A stretch of 64,000 bases of DNA, taken from positions 567,501-631,500 of the forward strand of contig JBAMJR010000011.1 in the NCBI GenBank assembly GCA_038501785.1. Direction: 5' to 3'. Below, piece after piece: positions 37,595 through 50,200 of this stretch. A program made the position numbers and the translations under genes. The notes below the pieces were generated by a model. It was given only the letters and a program-made list of their open reading frames with translations, was not told the origin of the DNA and did no database searches. Source of the DNA: Myoxocephalus aenaeus. Its lineage: Eukaryota; Chordata; Actinopteri; Perciformes; Cottidae. Position 1 is the stretch's first letter. Every line of letters starts with the position of its first letter.

Positions 37595-37726
37595 AGCCCC
37601 ATTACCACACATACGCACACAATGACAGGCGACAGGGTCATAACAAAGTATGGGATGATCACTGAGGCATAGGCCACACCTGCAGTTTACATGTTGCTCT
37701 GATAGCGTTGTTTATATTGTCACTGC

Positions 37727-37728
<2 letters not shown>

Positions 37729-37803
<75 letters not shown>
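37729..37803. repeat. (GT)n microsatellite
   Basis: About 37 uninterrupted GT units, complementary in sense to the CA array 134 bp to its left. Confidence 0.95.
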
Positions 37804-37804
<1 letters not shown>

Positions 37805-37981
37805 TATTCTGCCAGTTCCACCTCAGTTCCCTGCTCTCATTGCGAGGCGCCTATTTAACCTCACCTCACACACCAACCGTCCTGCTAACACAAACACACA
37901 CCGGCACTGGGGCACAAACACCGACACACATGGACAGATGTCAGAGGGGTGACGATGTGAATGAGACACAGCTAAACTGCA

Positions 37982-37982
<1 letters not shown>

Positions 37983-38015
<33 letters not shown>
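37983..38015. repeat. (GT)n microsatellite
   Basis: About 16 GT units. Confidence 0.95.
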
Positions 38016-38018
<3 letters not shown>

Positions 38019-41000
38019 AGACTGAGGCCTGCCCCGCTGGTTGAAGCAGAGCAGGTGGAGAAATCCTCAGTGCTGGGTGTTTGCCAAGAGAAGGAATACA
38101 CTAACATATGCACACATCACACATACTAAAACACAACACAGACACGCAAAAAACAGCAATTGAAAAACAGATTTTAGGCAGAAATAATATGCCAGTTTTG
38201 TCCTTCACGTTATCAGACTATCTCTCCAGTGCCTCATTTGCGCAGTGCTATCCACACGCCATAAATCCTGTACTTCTTTGTTGTGCTGTTATTCTATATT
38301 TACAGGTATTTGTTATGTGACGGCTCACATCTAGACAACCTTGAAAAATGCTGCGATCAAGGCTGATAACTGCAAGTTGCAATTGCACTTTGAAGACAAA
38401 ACAACATTAATTAGCGTTTAAAATGGAAATGCAGGCGTCACATGCAGGCTGCCTCCAAGTTCGCCTCAGTATATAAAGTGAGAGACAACATTTCATACAT
38501 ATTTCCAGCTGTGGTCCCTTTCTCTTTTCCTCTGATAGCTGTGCTCTGTGAGGTACATAAACAGGAAGCTCATCTACGCTGATACGGCGTGCTTCAGTGT
38601 GTGACAGGTCATCTTTGTACTGGTGGAGTGTAACCTCTCAGTTCTTGCTAAACCTTCAGGATGCACACAGCTTCTCTCTCCTCCATCTGCTGGTCTCTAT
38701 GAAGTCTGCACCGGATCACAGGAGCTTTGACTGCAGCTTCTGTCTCTACCACATTGCAGTCGTACCTAACCCCTGAGCCAGATCAACAACACAAGAGGAA
38801 ATAAAAAAGACATGAGTGAAAACATCAATCATCATTTTTTTCTCTTTAAATGTCTAAAATGTGCTTGCAGCCTCTGGGTGCAAAATGTCTGCATATTAAG
38901 CAATGAAAAACCCAAGGAGAATTGCACGGAAATGTGTATGTTGAAGAAAACAAAAACAGAACTTGTGCGCATGTGTTGTAAGAATATTATATATATTCAC
39001 AATATAACTATACTTAGTGGTTTAAATCATTTGGCTCCTCTGTTTTTCAAATTATCTGATATTTAATGACTTTTTTTCTCTACATTAAAAAAGATTGATT
39101 TGGGCCTAAAGTCCCTCTAGATGTTCTTCTACGGCTTTCATATTCATAAGCGCAACACATTAGTGGCCACATTCTCGTAAACTCAACTCAAATGTCATCG
39201 GATTACATTTATAGGCAGTTTTGTTCTGAAAAAAAGGCCCAAAATATGAGCAAGAATTTGTTCTCACACATCAGAGTTAAATGTCACGTTTACAGTAAAA
39301 TGTCTATAAAGCATTTCTATAAATCCAGCGATTCAACCTTCTTCATTTCCCCTGGAGGGAAAACCTTTTCCATCCTGGTTACCTGCAAGCGACACCAGAA
39401 AGTTTGAAGGGGAAGAGAGTGAAATAGATGACAATACTCTCTTCATGCTAAAAAAATATCCCTGAATCAAAAGGAAATTCTCTCTGTTAAATAAACAATA
39501 TCAGCAAAAAGAACACAAAAAGTTTTCTATTGGTTTAAAGCACCAGATCAGTGCAGAGAGCCACTTTTAGAACAATGGAAATTCAACACGATTATTAAAC
39601 AGTTTTCTACCAAACAGACGTAGAGGCATGCGTGTTGAACTAGAGGATCTCTGGGTGCAGCTCCCCTCACAGACTGATGCATTACTTTTCATCCATCCAT
39701 CTAATTATTCCCTCAGAAACCTGAAATTTGAAGATACAAAAGACCGTCCCTATCTGTCACTGAGCGCCATTGATCTTATTGAAAGAAAATGTGGGTGTAG
39801 AGGAAACCCAATATAACTCATGCCATTAAATTCCACACAGCATTATTCACATACAGAATTGACAGATTTCTGTGAGACGTTTCTTTTAATCTTCAACTGT
39901 TGTTGAAGAAAAAGGGGGGAAAATCCTACACTCCAGGCATCTCTCCCTTTTCCATATTTGCAGTGAGGTTAACAAAAAAGGCTATTGAAGTATAGCAGAA
40001 AAAACACAACCCCACCTAACTTGTTGATTATTAACAATGGGGATGGGAAGAAGACAGATGTGTTTCCTGTGTATCAGCAGTGTTTGAATTGTCAGTCTGA
40101 AATCAGCGATGAAACTTTTATCAAAGCAAAGTAAGCTGATCAATTCCAGATGCTCTCTCTGTCCATGCGAGTTAATCTGCAATACCATTTTTGTCAATAA
40201 ATTCTCATGATATTCCCGAGGGGCAGACTGCGTCTGTGCCATGGGATGTGTGGGTATGCATGTGTGGGTATGATAGCAACCAAGACTTATAACAGTTTTC
40301 AGGAGAATGTATTCAGCATTGGCTGCCTCTGTCTCTCTCTTGCATTCATACACACTCACACACTTACACGTCCTTTTCTAAACTAAGTCAGAGTAACCAA
40401 TCTCTTAGTTTTCTTTAAATTTAAGAATGTTTCACCCTAAGAGGTTGAAAGTAATTAAGGAGGCCTATATGTAATTAGAGAAACAGTACTCATTTCCATT
40501 ACATACACCTCTACTCTATTCAAGAGGGAAATGTTGTACTTTTTACACCACTAGATTTATCTCAAAGCTGTAATTACTTTGAAGATCAAGATTTTGCACA
40601 CAAAAACTTTGTCAGTTTATAGAATAAGATGCTGTTTAATAGATTGAACTACCTAATATTACATAAAGTAGTTTGAATTTGTTTAGTACGTTTATTTCAA
40701 TGACATTGGTGCAAACTCCATTTACTGATGAAGATGGTGAGACACGGGTCAAAGGTCAAGAAGAAAAAGAAAGAAAGTGAATCTTGATTTCCTATTTCTC
40801 TTTGCCAAATTGCTATTTCCACAGTCAATAATTAACTTTAACTATTAAGTATATAAAGTAGTTCAAATAAGCTTAATGTCTGTTTAAATTCAATTGGTGC
40901 TTGCACATTAATTATTTCCAACTGGCACTTGAATTTGCAACACTAATCCCCCTGGATTGGTGCTGCTTTTTTTGTCACTACCTTGTGTGGCCCTTTAACT

Positions 41001-41149
41001 CTGAAGAGTCCCTGTGTCAAAATATGAGGGACGCTAAGTTAAGAATGAACTGTCTCGCTCACTACCATATCCCATCTCTCAATAAACACCCATATACGCT
41101 TTAATGAGAAGAAAGGAGCGGGTGCTGGCTTGAGTTTGAGTTTCTCTGC

Positions 41150-41554
41150 TGGATCTCGCGGTATTTGACAGCTTCCCTCCACTCTTTGACAGTTGCCCCT
41201 CCCCTGCGCTCCGGGAATGCTGGGTTGTTTACATTACTGGCACACGGGTCAGGAGTGTAGCGGTGAGAGGGGCCTAGTGCAGACACGGTCTGAAAACACG
41301 TACACATCTCGACTGGCTCTGCAGCACACGGGCTCTCTCGCTTTCTCTCTCTCTCTCTCTCTCTCTCCGTTAGAAAAAAAACTTTTCAGCGGTGTTCATA
41401 CGGTGCCACGCAAGAAGAGAGGCCCGCCGAGTCCACTTTTAGGAGCGACCTTGGGGAGAAAAGGGAGAGTCAAAACAAAGACAACCGCCACAACCATTAG
41501 GAGAAACTTCCAACGTGAAGGAGGAATAGCTTAGCAACAGAGTCCCACTTCCTG
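41150..41554 (+). other. nek7: nek7 promoter and non-coding exon 1 (predicted)
   Basis: A CpG-richer block with a CT tract (41344-41367) is followed by a purine-rich leader that ends CTTCCTG|GTAAGAACTG, a near-consensus donor at 41555. It has no start codon with a meaningful frame. NEK7 in other vertebrates, as I recall, has a non-coding first exon and a large first intron. The next plus-strand exon recognised is the nek7 first coding exon at 61942. The transcription start is not fixed; the left border is where CpG content rises. Confidence 0.5.
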
Positions 41555-42150
41555 GTAAGAACTGAGACACCGTTAGCTGGCAGTGAGCTCATTGTTACTA
41601 ACATGACGTTGGACGGCCAACGGACCTAACTAACATAAACTGTTGAAGCGACACACTTTTTATTTGAGCTCGAGTTGGGCTTGACAGGCTCGCTGAGCTC
41701 GCGCGGTGTCACTGGGGTTTCTGGGGTTTCTTGACACTCACTTGAAAAAGTTTCTACGAAGTTCGCTAGCTAGCTTAGCCTGTTAGCCGCATTGCTAACT
41801 TTCGTTACCTTGAAATGACGTCGCTGCCGTTAGAGTTAACGACACTGTAGCGACTTTATTTCTGGACAACTTTCTCTTAACTCTACTAACTGCTAGCTGT
41901 GAAGACATGTATTTAAACCTGTGGTGGAAACGTGACTGTAGCCACGTACTAATGCCATGCTACAGTGTTATAGCGCACGTACGCTTGCATAATTGCTTCC
42001 TTATATGGCTTTTATTATGCAATTATAGGTTTTATTCTTAAAGATGAGACCACATTTCTGTGACACTTTAAAACATGTCTGTATTTACTGTGTTGTTACA
42101 CTCCTGCTGGGTTATGTCTGTTTGTAATGTATGTGTTGTGTGTATGTATT

Positions 42151-42191
<41 letters not shown>
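42151..42191. repeat. (TG)n(TA)n compound microsatellite
   Basis: About nine TG units followed by about eleven TA units, early in the nek7 intron. Confidence 0.9.
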
Positions 42192-45100
42192 TGAAATGGA
42201 GTAACATACTAGCATGCAAATTGATTCAACAGATGACACCAAGCTCTTCAATTCTAAATATACAGGCCCATAAGTTAGTTGACCACACTTGCTGTTCAGC
42301 TACTTGATCTTTTAGAGAAAGGAACAGTTTAAAAGCCAATGAGCTTATTAAGTTATTATTATTATTTTGTGTGCTTCTGCATTGCAAAGTGAACTTTACA
42401 TCTGCATCCTACAAATGTAACTTACAAACTACAGAAGTTTCAGACTACCAGAACTCAACTTATTTTCCCAAGTATTCCAATTAGTGAGGGTTTTATTCCT
42501 GGCTCAGATGAGGCAAAGTTGAGCTTGATTAATGCACCTTGATTTACTATTTCAATAGGAAAGTTTGATGGCCACTATGAGCCATAAACTGTTGAATTGG
42601 TTGTAGGTTAAACTGCTGCATGCCAGTTTCACGTGGTGATGAGAGGGAAGTCGGTGACTTTGATTTTGTTGCTTGACGGTTGACTAGTTGGAATGTGCGT
42701 CACTATCACATCGTGTGACTTCATACCTCCTTCTGTACATTTTGCAGGGTGGTGGTATTGAAGTGATTAGTTCGGGCGACAACTTAATCTTCAAGCAGAC
42801 TTCAAGACCTGCTGGAAATTGAGATGCTGGCAGATTGATGTGGGATTAGGAGCGAGGCCTATGTTTGATACGTTGGCCTGATACCGATCAATTATAAGAT
42901 CGCTTTATGGATGGATTCATCAGTAGTTTAGTTTTTGAGATTATGCTACAATCACATGTATGTTATCATAACATCCTGTGGTTGGTTTGTTTCCTCTCAC
43001 ACCACAAACAAATCACACCAGATTCCGCTTGGAAGCGGACCAAGACACACACATTTTCCAGCGAATCAGTTGTTGCACCAGGATTTTGTGTGTGACTGAC
43101 TGCTTTTTTTGTGAGTTATAATGGTTATTGCAAAACATTTGGACCTGAGTTGCTCATCTATCATAATAATAATAATAATAATTAAAAAAAATTAAGGAAA
43201 TGCAACCTAGTAGCACAACTAACAAGCAAGTTAAAATAAACCTCACCTCTCCGAGGCCTAAACTGTTTTGGGGGTCACACATAAGGTGAAAACAGTATGT
43301 CATGCCATGTTGTTGTCGCTGCCTATCACAGCCAAATATTTCAGGCGTCATACTATCACATTTGGCTATGCTGTAGAGAGATGACTCGGACAAGAGTTAG
43401 TGGGAACTGACATACCTTGTTGACCCAATTATTACTCAGTTCTCTGTTGCCACATTCGATCACCGTCAAAGACAACAGGCTTGAGTCTGCCAGCGTCATC
43501 AGGTGATGGAGAGATGAACACCGGCTGGCTCTGTGAAGTTGACTATCAAGGAATGTGTCATGAACTGGATGATCAGCAAATGGCTGCCAAATGTTTGCAT
43601 CAGACTCTGTGGTGAGGGACTTCTGCCAGTATATCCCGCTTTGAAATTTAGCTGATGAGAGGTTGATTACTTTTGACAGCCTCTGCATGGCAAAAGTAAA
43701 TTATTTTTGCCTTGTTGTATTTTTTGTATTTAATAAAGGTAATAAGACTAGAAAGTGGTGACCGCAGCGATGATCAATAATGTTTAGCCTGATCAAATCT
43801 GAAAGAGAAGGACATTGAAAGGGGAACCTTTTCATCAAAAATACTTTACTTTTTTCCTTCTCAGGCTATTTAACTGGATTATTGGAAGAGGCACTGGTGA
43901 TGTGCCATTATCACATGAGAAAGAAGTTTGCTTTCTCAGAAGGGTTAGGGTTACAGATGTACTGTATATTTATCAAGTTTTCCCTGATTTAGCTTGGGTT
44001 CATGCATATTGGCTGCCTAGACCATTATGAACGGCTAGACTTTAGTTTTTACTACGACGACATTCAGAGCGAGACCTAAAATGCCATTCATTGGTGTGGA
44101 GAAATCTGCTGCACCCAAAGCAGTGATTTAGCACAGTGGAATTTACTAAATCGCTCTATCCAGTGAGAGTTCCTGTTTTAGCCCTGGAGCTTGCCCCTCT
44201 GCTGGATTAAAGATCAGATGAGACATTTGTCATCTGACCACTTTAACAGTCATCTTGCCTTTGGGTTTCATAAAGAACAAAAAATGTTAGCTATGTTTTC
44301 TTCTCTTTCCAAAGCATATTTGAAGGAAGATGCTTCCTAAGGCCATTTTTTGAGCTACATTAAACACTGTCTTTTGCATGATGTCAAAGACCTTGGCCAA
44401 GCATTTGTACAGAAATGATGCTGGCAAAGGTAGCAGATCACTGCTTAGGATATAGGCTCATTTGGTGTACTTTCTTTGTGATTAGTTGTTGCATTATGAA
44501 ATGATTAAAAAGCAGGAAAATCGCAGAATAATCTAGATTTGAGTCTTTCCTTACCAGGCTCAGTTTGGTTAGAGTTTAGAGTAAGGTCTTTGGCAATACT
44601 AGTGGGCTCTCTAAGCAGCTCCTTATTCTCCCCTCAAACAGCCAGTCAATATTTTTCATATCCATCTCTCTTCTATCTTTATGACGGGTCAGTGATGTTT
44701 CAAGCATTCACATATCCTTGGAGGATGCCTCGCGGCTCCCCGCGTCACGTGAAAGTTCTCAATTTCTCTGTGGCATTGATGCCTTTTCTCAATGGGCTCT
44801 GTAGTGCTCAGGGGGAAACAGACTGCAAAGATATGCAAACTAAAAAATTACTGACCTAAGACCCTGTTTAAAGTTTATGAAACGCTTACAGTGCCCTTTG
44901 GTCAGTTTATGCCAAGACCACACAATATCAGCGTTTTTTTTTTAACTACAAAGGGTGTCGGAAAAAGCTTTTATTCATGCCTTATTTATTTATCTTTTTA
45001 CAATTGTGGTCTGAAATCTTTCTCTAAATGAAACAACTCTATTTATTTGGAATGAAATTATGAACCTATTAGATTAATAAAAGCAATACCATAAAAGGCT

Positions 45101-46237
45101 CTTTTTCCCACATACAGAAGAGCCTCTGAGTAAGGAAAAAAAAGATTAAATATTAACTTGCCTTTCAAAAGTGCATACAGGAGAGGTTTCAAAATTTCAA
45201 TAATTTTGATGTATTGACAGAAATAGCATGCCGTTGGCTTTTTGAATTATTTAGCGGCACTGACTTGACTGAAATAGCTGTGTAATGCGGCTGTTATAGT
45301 TATTTGTTACACTGATTCTTTTTTTTTCATTTTGCACCTTTTTAGTCAGGCTATTTGTGGACTGATAGCTCAAGCATTAGCATTGTAGTACATTATACTA
45401 TAGCTATCCAATAGCTATTATATATGAACTGTGTCTGTAGGTTACACTGCATGTTGATGAATAAGCTACTGTTTGGTGCCATCTAAACAAAGCCGCCAAA
45501 TATTTGTTGGCATATTGTGAACTGTGCTGTAAATATGGCTCTCGAGTAGCATCGTCCTTTTTTATTGGAGATCACTCTCCTATCGTCCCCTCTCTTTCTC
45601 TTTTGATTACCCACACGCAAAAAATACAAATCCCTCAGGATACAAATTCACTTTCACAGAATAATTACAAGATGCTATGTGCCACTGTAAACACCACATC
45701 AGTGACAGTGACAGTATGCATTTGTCAAGAGATGAGACAAAAGCAGAATGAATTTGCACTCATGAACAGAATGAGGGAGGAAGGTTTTTGTGTCGCTTGC
45801 TGACTGTGCTCTGGGCGTTTGTTCCAACCTCATCACAATGAGTCTTAATGTTTCACACGGGATTTGCTGCAGAAGAGAGCAAATGTGTGTTTGTCTGTTT
45901 TAGCCTCCTTTTCAGTGTGAAAAGCTAAGGACATTTCTCTGTTTATTTTTTTTCTTTCACTATCTTTGTTCATTTCTGGTGACGTTGCATGTTGATCTAG
46001 GTCTAAGGCCACCTGAGGCGTTTCTCAATTTATCAGTATCTGTTTTGTAAAGACAGATTCTTCATCTTTTATCTTTTACCCATTGCACTCCAGGTATACC
46101 AGCTGTTAACATTGCCTCTGTGCACTCCCTTACAGGCCTGGGAAAAAAAAGTTACCCACGGTATTGGAAGCTACTGAACTGCTTACAGTTTAAATTAATG
46201 ATATTCACATCGTCATTGTGCGTCCACTGGAAAAGAG

Positions 46238-47237
46238 TAGGGCTGCAACTAACGATTATTTTAATAATCGATTAATCGGTTGATTATTTTTTCGATTAAT
46301 CGATGAATCGGATAAAAAAACAAAAAGGCATTCATTTCCAACCCTTTATTCAAAAACAGAAGTGACAGTGCAAAACATCTTCAGAAAGCACAAACAGGTT
46401 CCTTCAACATCCCTGAGCTGTTAATTAAAAAAGATTAATAAAAATGGACTAACACAAAACACATTTTACATCTGTAAAGCATACATGTGTATGTTTTTGT
46501 GTTAGCTCAAATACGAGCCCTTTTTACTGTAATTAATCTCCTTGGAGCAGAGGCTGCATTTAGCATGCCCTGCTTTATCAATATGTATGAAACACTGGGA
46601 CAGTGGGACGCTGTACTGCTCCTCTCACGCCTGTTTTCACCTGCACCTTCCTTAAACTCTTTCATTCACATCATCTGATCAATATCTGGGCCTCTTATGA
46701 CCACGACGCCAAACTACGTGATTTGCTTCATTCTACTTTGAGTTAAAAAAAAAAAAAAAAAACTGCAGCCAGATCCGCCGGTGTTCCGGTTTAACGTTAA
46801 CGGGTGACTGGTGAACTGAACCAGACCGGGGGTTTACGGCATGTTTCATCACGTTACGTTTTTTTTTACAAGCAAGACTGAACTGTAACGGAACATAAAG
46901 TAACTTTAACGACAATACACAACCCAAACGCGATAGCGAGCTGACTAGCTTCCATTAAAAACAAGTTTGAGGGAAATGAGACGCTGGAGACATCTTAACG
47001 CTGATTGGACAAGACTCGACTCGTCAAAGATCTTCTATTTCTAAGCGTTTCTCAGCGTCTCACTCCAATCTCAGAAACGCTGGCCGGTCAGTTGCTCTGC
47101 TCCGCTCTTTTTTTTTCTCCGCGACTTATTGCCCGGCATAATAATCGCGCGACACAACGAATCGATAATGAAATTCGTTGCCAACACTTTTGATAATCGA
47201 TTTTTATCGATTTTATCGATTCGTTGTTGCAGCCCTA
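46238..47237. mobile_element. Non-autonomous hAT element, 1000 bp
   Basis: Ends are TAGGGCTGCAAC on the left and GTTGCAGCCCTA on the right, a perfect 12-bp terminal inverted repeat, with ATCGATT-rich subterminal repeats at both ends. It is bounded by a perfect 8-bp target-site duplication, gaaaagag, at 46230-46237 and 47238-47245. The 8-bp duplication and the fish-MITE ends define the hAT superfamily. No transposase coding was recognised inside. Confidence 0.93.
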
Positions 47238-50200
47238 GAAAAGAGAGCTGAGCAATTAGGAGTTTAAAAAAGGTAGATCTTTTTTAAAGCATCATGTGAG
47301 TCCAAATCTTGTCCAAATCTTGTTTGTCCAAATCCTCCCGTTTTTTTTCACAGTTCCATACATAGTTCCTTTTCTCCATGGATGGTATACAACATATTAT
47401 GGGGCACTATACACAATACCAGAGAAGACTTTAAAAGGAAAGATTGTGATTTTTTTGTAAATGCAATACAGACATAATGCGTTTGACAGCTAATTGCTAA
47501 TACATGTATCATCATGAATCCACTGTGCAGCTGTATTATGTAGAACAATCTAAATATCAGATTGGTCTCCGTATAGGTTAATACCGCTTAAATGGTTTGG
47601 ATCACAGGCCAAAACATTTAAATCCATACTCTTTTCGTTTTCAGTCTCTTTATTTCCCACTGCCTCGTTTGGGTGCTGGGGACATCTTTCTCCCCCTCTT
47701 CGGCCTGTGTTTGTACCCGGACTCACAGCTGTCTCCCTGGTCTCTTAGTTTGGCCTGGGGCTTTGAGGTTGTGGTCAAGGCCTGGGGGCATCAAGAGGAG
47801 TCATAATGAGAAGCTCCTCTCAACTCCTTCTGCCTAACCTGCCCTTGAGCTCCTTTGTCTTTGCTCCCGTTCCACTACCATGCCACCCATCTCTTCTCCT
47901 CTTCCTGTATTACTGCCTCCCGTCATAGACACTTCACCTTTATTACCAGCACCCCCCCTACCCTATTTAGTTTCTTTACTACTTCTTCCCACCCCTTAAC
48001 CTCTGTGACTCTCAATGTGTCCCCCATTCTTGCCTCTGCTCTGCTCTCCTCCCTGGGGGTCATCTCTACCCGGGGCCTCCCCTCAGCCTCCTCCTCCCTG
48101 CCCAGCCTGGCCCACAGTCAATGGGAGGCAGGCAGCCTGACTCCCTCAGAGCAGCAGGAAGCTGCAGCAGCAGGGGTTAGGCCTGTATGGCGCTGCCGGC
48201 TGGCTCCGTCAGAAGTCCTGCCAAGCCAAGGATGAGAGACCTTTGCCAGTGCGGTATTGGGGCACAGAATAAAAATATTTTACAGATGTCTGAAGTCAGG
48301 CAGCAGCAACTTACTCAGGCCTAGAGCAGAGGTGTCTTTTAAGTGCAAACGATGTGCATGCATGTATTTTTGTGTTGAATTTATGATAAAGAAAATTAAC
48401 TGTAAGTATGCATGGAGGAGGAAAGACTTAAAAAGGGCTTAATAAAGTGGTCGTTGGTAGTCTGGGCATCTCAGGAAGTGGGTGTGTGGCAGGAGGAGGG
48501 AGGTAGGCTGGTCTCATCCTGGATTGGCTGGAGGAAACATGATTGATTTTGTTGGGTTGTGTTTGAAGACGGGGGCCATACAATGCAACCATACTGTGAA
48601 TGCCTGGCTTGGTTCCCAACCAGTTCTGGCTTGACAGTTTAACAGCGAATATTTAACATTGCGCCTCTCTGCGGGGTTTGGCTGTAAACAGCAGTCCGCA
48701 AGTAGCAAAAGCCTGCGTGACGCTGGGCCTTGGTTGTGAAGCCCACCTAAAAACAACGCACACGCAGGAAGCACATCTTGAAGTTCTGATTTTAGAAAAA
48801 GGCAGATGGCATGGGCTGGTGGTGTCACACTGTAAAAAAGGAAAAAAAAAGAAAAAACGGATCGCCTGATGAAAGCAGCTCCCGCTTGCTTTGAACAGCA
48901 AGTCTGTCATGGTTGGTGTCTGCTGTGTGGCTCCGGGTCAAACTGTGATACGCAACTCCTGGAATTTGCGCTTTTTAAGTTTTTCATGTTCAAATCGTCT
49001 GAGGGGGAAAAACAGAGGGAGGGGGGAGGGACAGGAAGTTTCATTAATATTAATATTCGGATATGTGAAGGAGGCAGGGAAGACCTATCTGGTTTATCTG
49101 CCTTCGACCCCTGTTGAGCTTTTCTCTCCATCTCTCTTCTTCTCTTGCTCTCTTTCTTCTTGAAAGACTTCTGTCTTCCTCTGCATTTTCAGTTGAACTG
49201 ACATATTTCTCAACTGATATACATACATACATACATACATTGACACTCGGATTCCTATACAATGCTTTGGGTTAAATATCTAGGAAATAACATGTAAGAT
49301 TTTCAGAAGTATCACCACACTCTGTATTTCTAATCTAAGTAGTATCACATAAAGCAGCCTCTTAATTAATTGTATGACTGACCTGCTAAATCTTAACTGG
49401 ATTTGGCAAGTGTACCCAAGTGCTCTCCTGAAATCAACATTGACACAAAAAAGGGTGGTTAAGAGACTGTATTTGCTATTATGAGCTGGATTAAAGTGGC
49501 TGTTTACAATATAAAAAAACTCTTTGAAGATGAGTTGGATGCATTTGGATTCCGCTTTGGCTCTGTTAGGCTTCTCTCTGCCCTGATATCTAGAAATGAG
49601 GATGATTTCAGGAGTTTTACAGATGTTGGATGATTGCAGGGCAGAGTCCAGACTCTGTGTGAGGGATGGTGAAACAGGTCTGACATCTCTCCTGAACTGA
49701 AAAGGGAAATCCCTGCAGGCACAGAGTAGAGAGGAGGGAGGAGGGTGAGAATCGAGAGAGGTGCGACCCCTTAGGGGTATCGCTATTCTCCGATCTTCAG
49801 TTCCTTACACATCCACTCGCACACATACTGGGATGCTCTGTCGGTGTGCTGGGTGATGCACTCATGCAAAGAAGGATGAGTGCCTGAGGAATAATAAATT
49901 AAAAAAAAAGCTTAGAACTTCTTGTGTGTGCATTTGTGTCTGCCTATGCATATGTTGTGCTCACAAGTTAATAATTTCCTATAATAATGCACATTTTTGA
50001 CTTCAAGTGAGTGAAACAGTAGAATAAGCCTCATTTCTCACTTCATTGCTATACACAGAAAACAGACAAAATATATTTTTCTCTCCCCAGAATATTGATG
50101 TGTAATAGAGAAGTTGTAATTAAAGAAATAGTACCCATTCCAAATATGTCAACTGTCTTTTTATATAGTCACGTTATTGCTGATTTATTTTCAGTCCCAC

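Larger units (their letters stand above)
34760..41100. other. Intergenic region lhx9 - nek7
   Basis: No exon recognised. Six CA/GT arrays crowd into 35.06-38.02 kb. A TATATAAAG word at 38470-38478 is unaccompanied by a recognisable transcript. From 38.0 to 41.1 kb the sequence is unique, AT-rich and otherwise featureless to me. Confidence 0.5.

Noticed and set aside
38470..38478. TATATAAAG box between lhx9 and nek7
   Set aside because: No exon, donor or conserved frame follows; a single TATA word is expected by chance here.
44913..44940. Shared word acacaatatcagc with the segment at 55275
   Set aside because: Match too short to define a repeat; no further similarity seen by eye.
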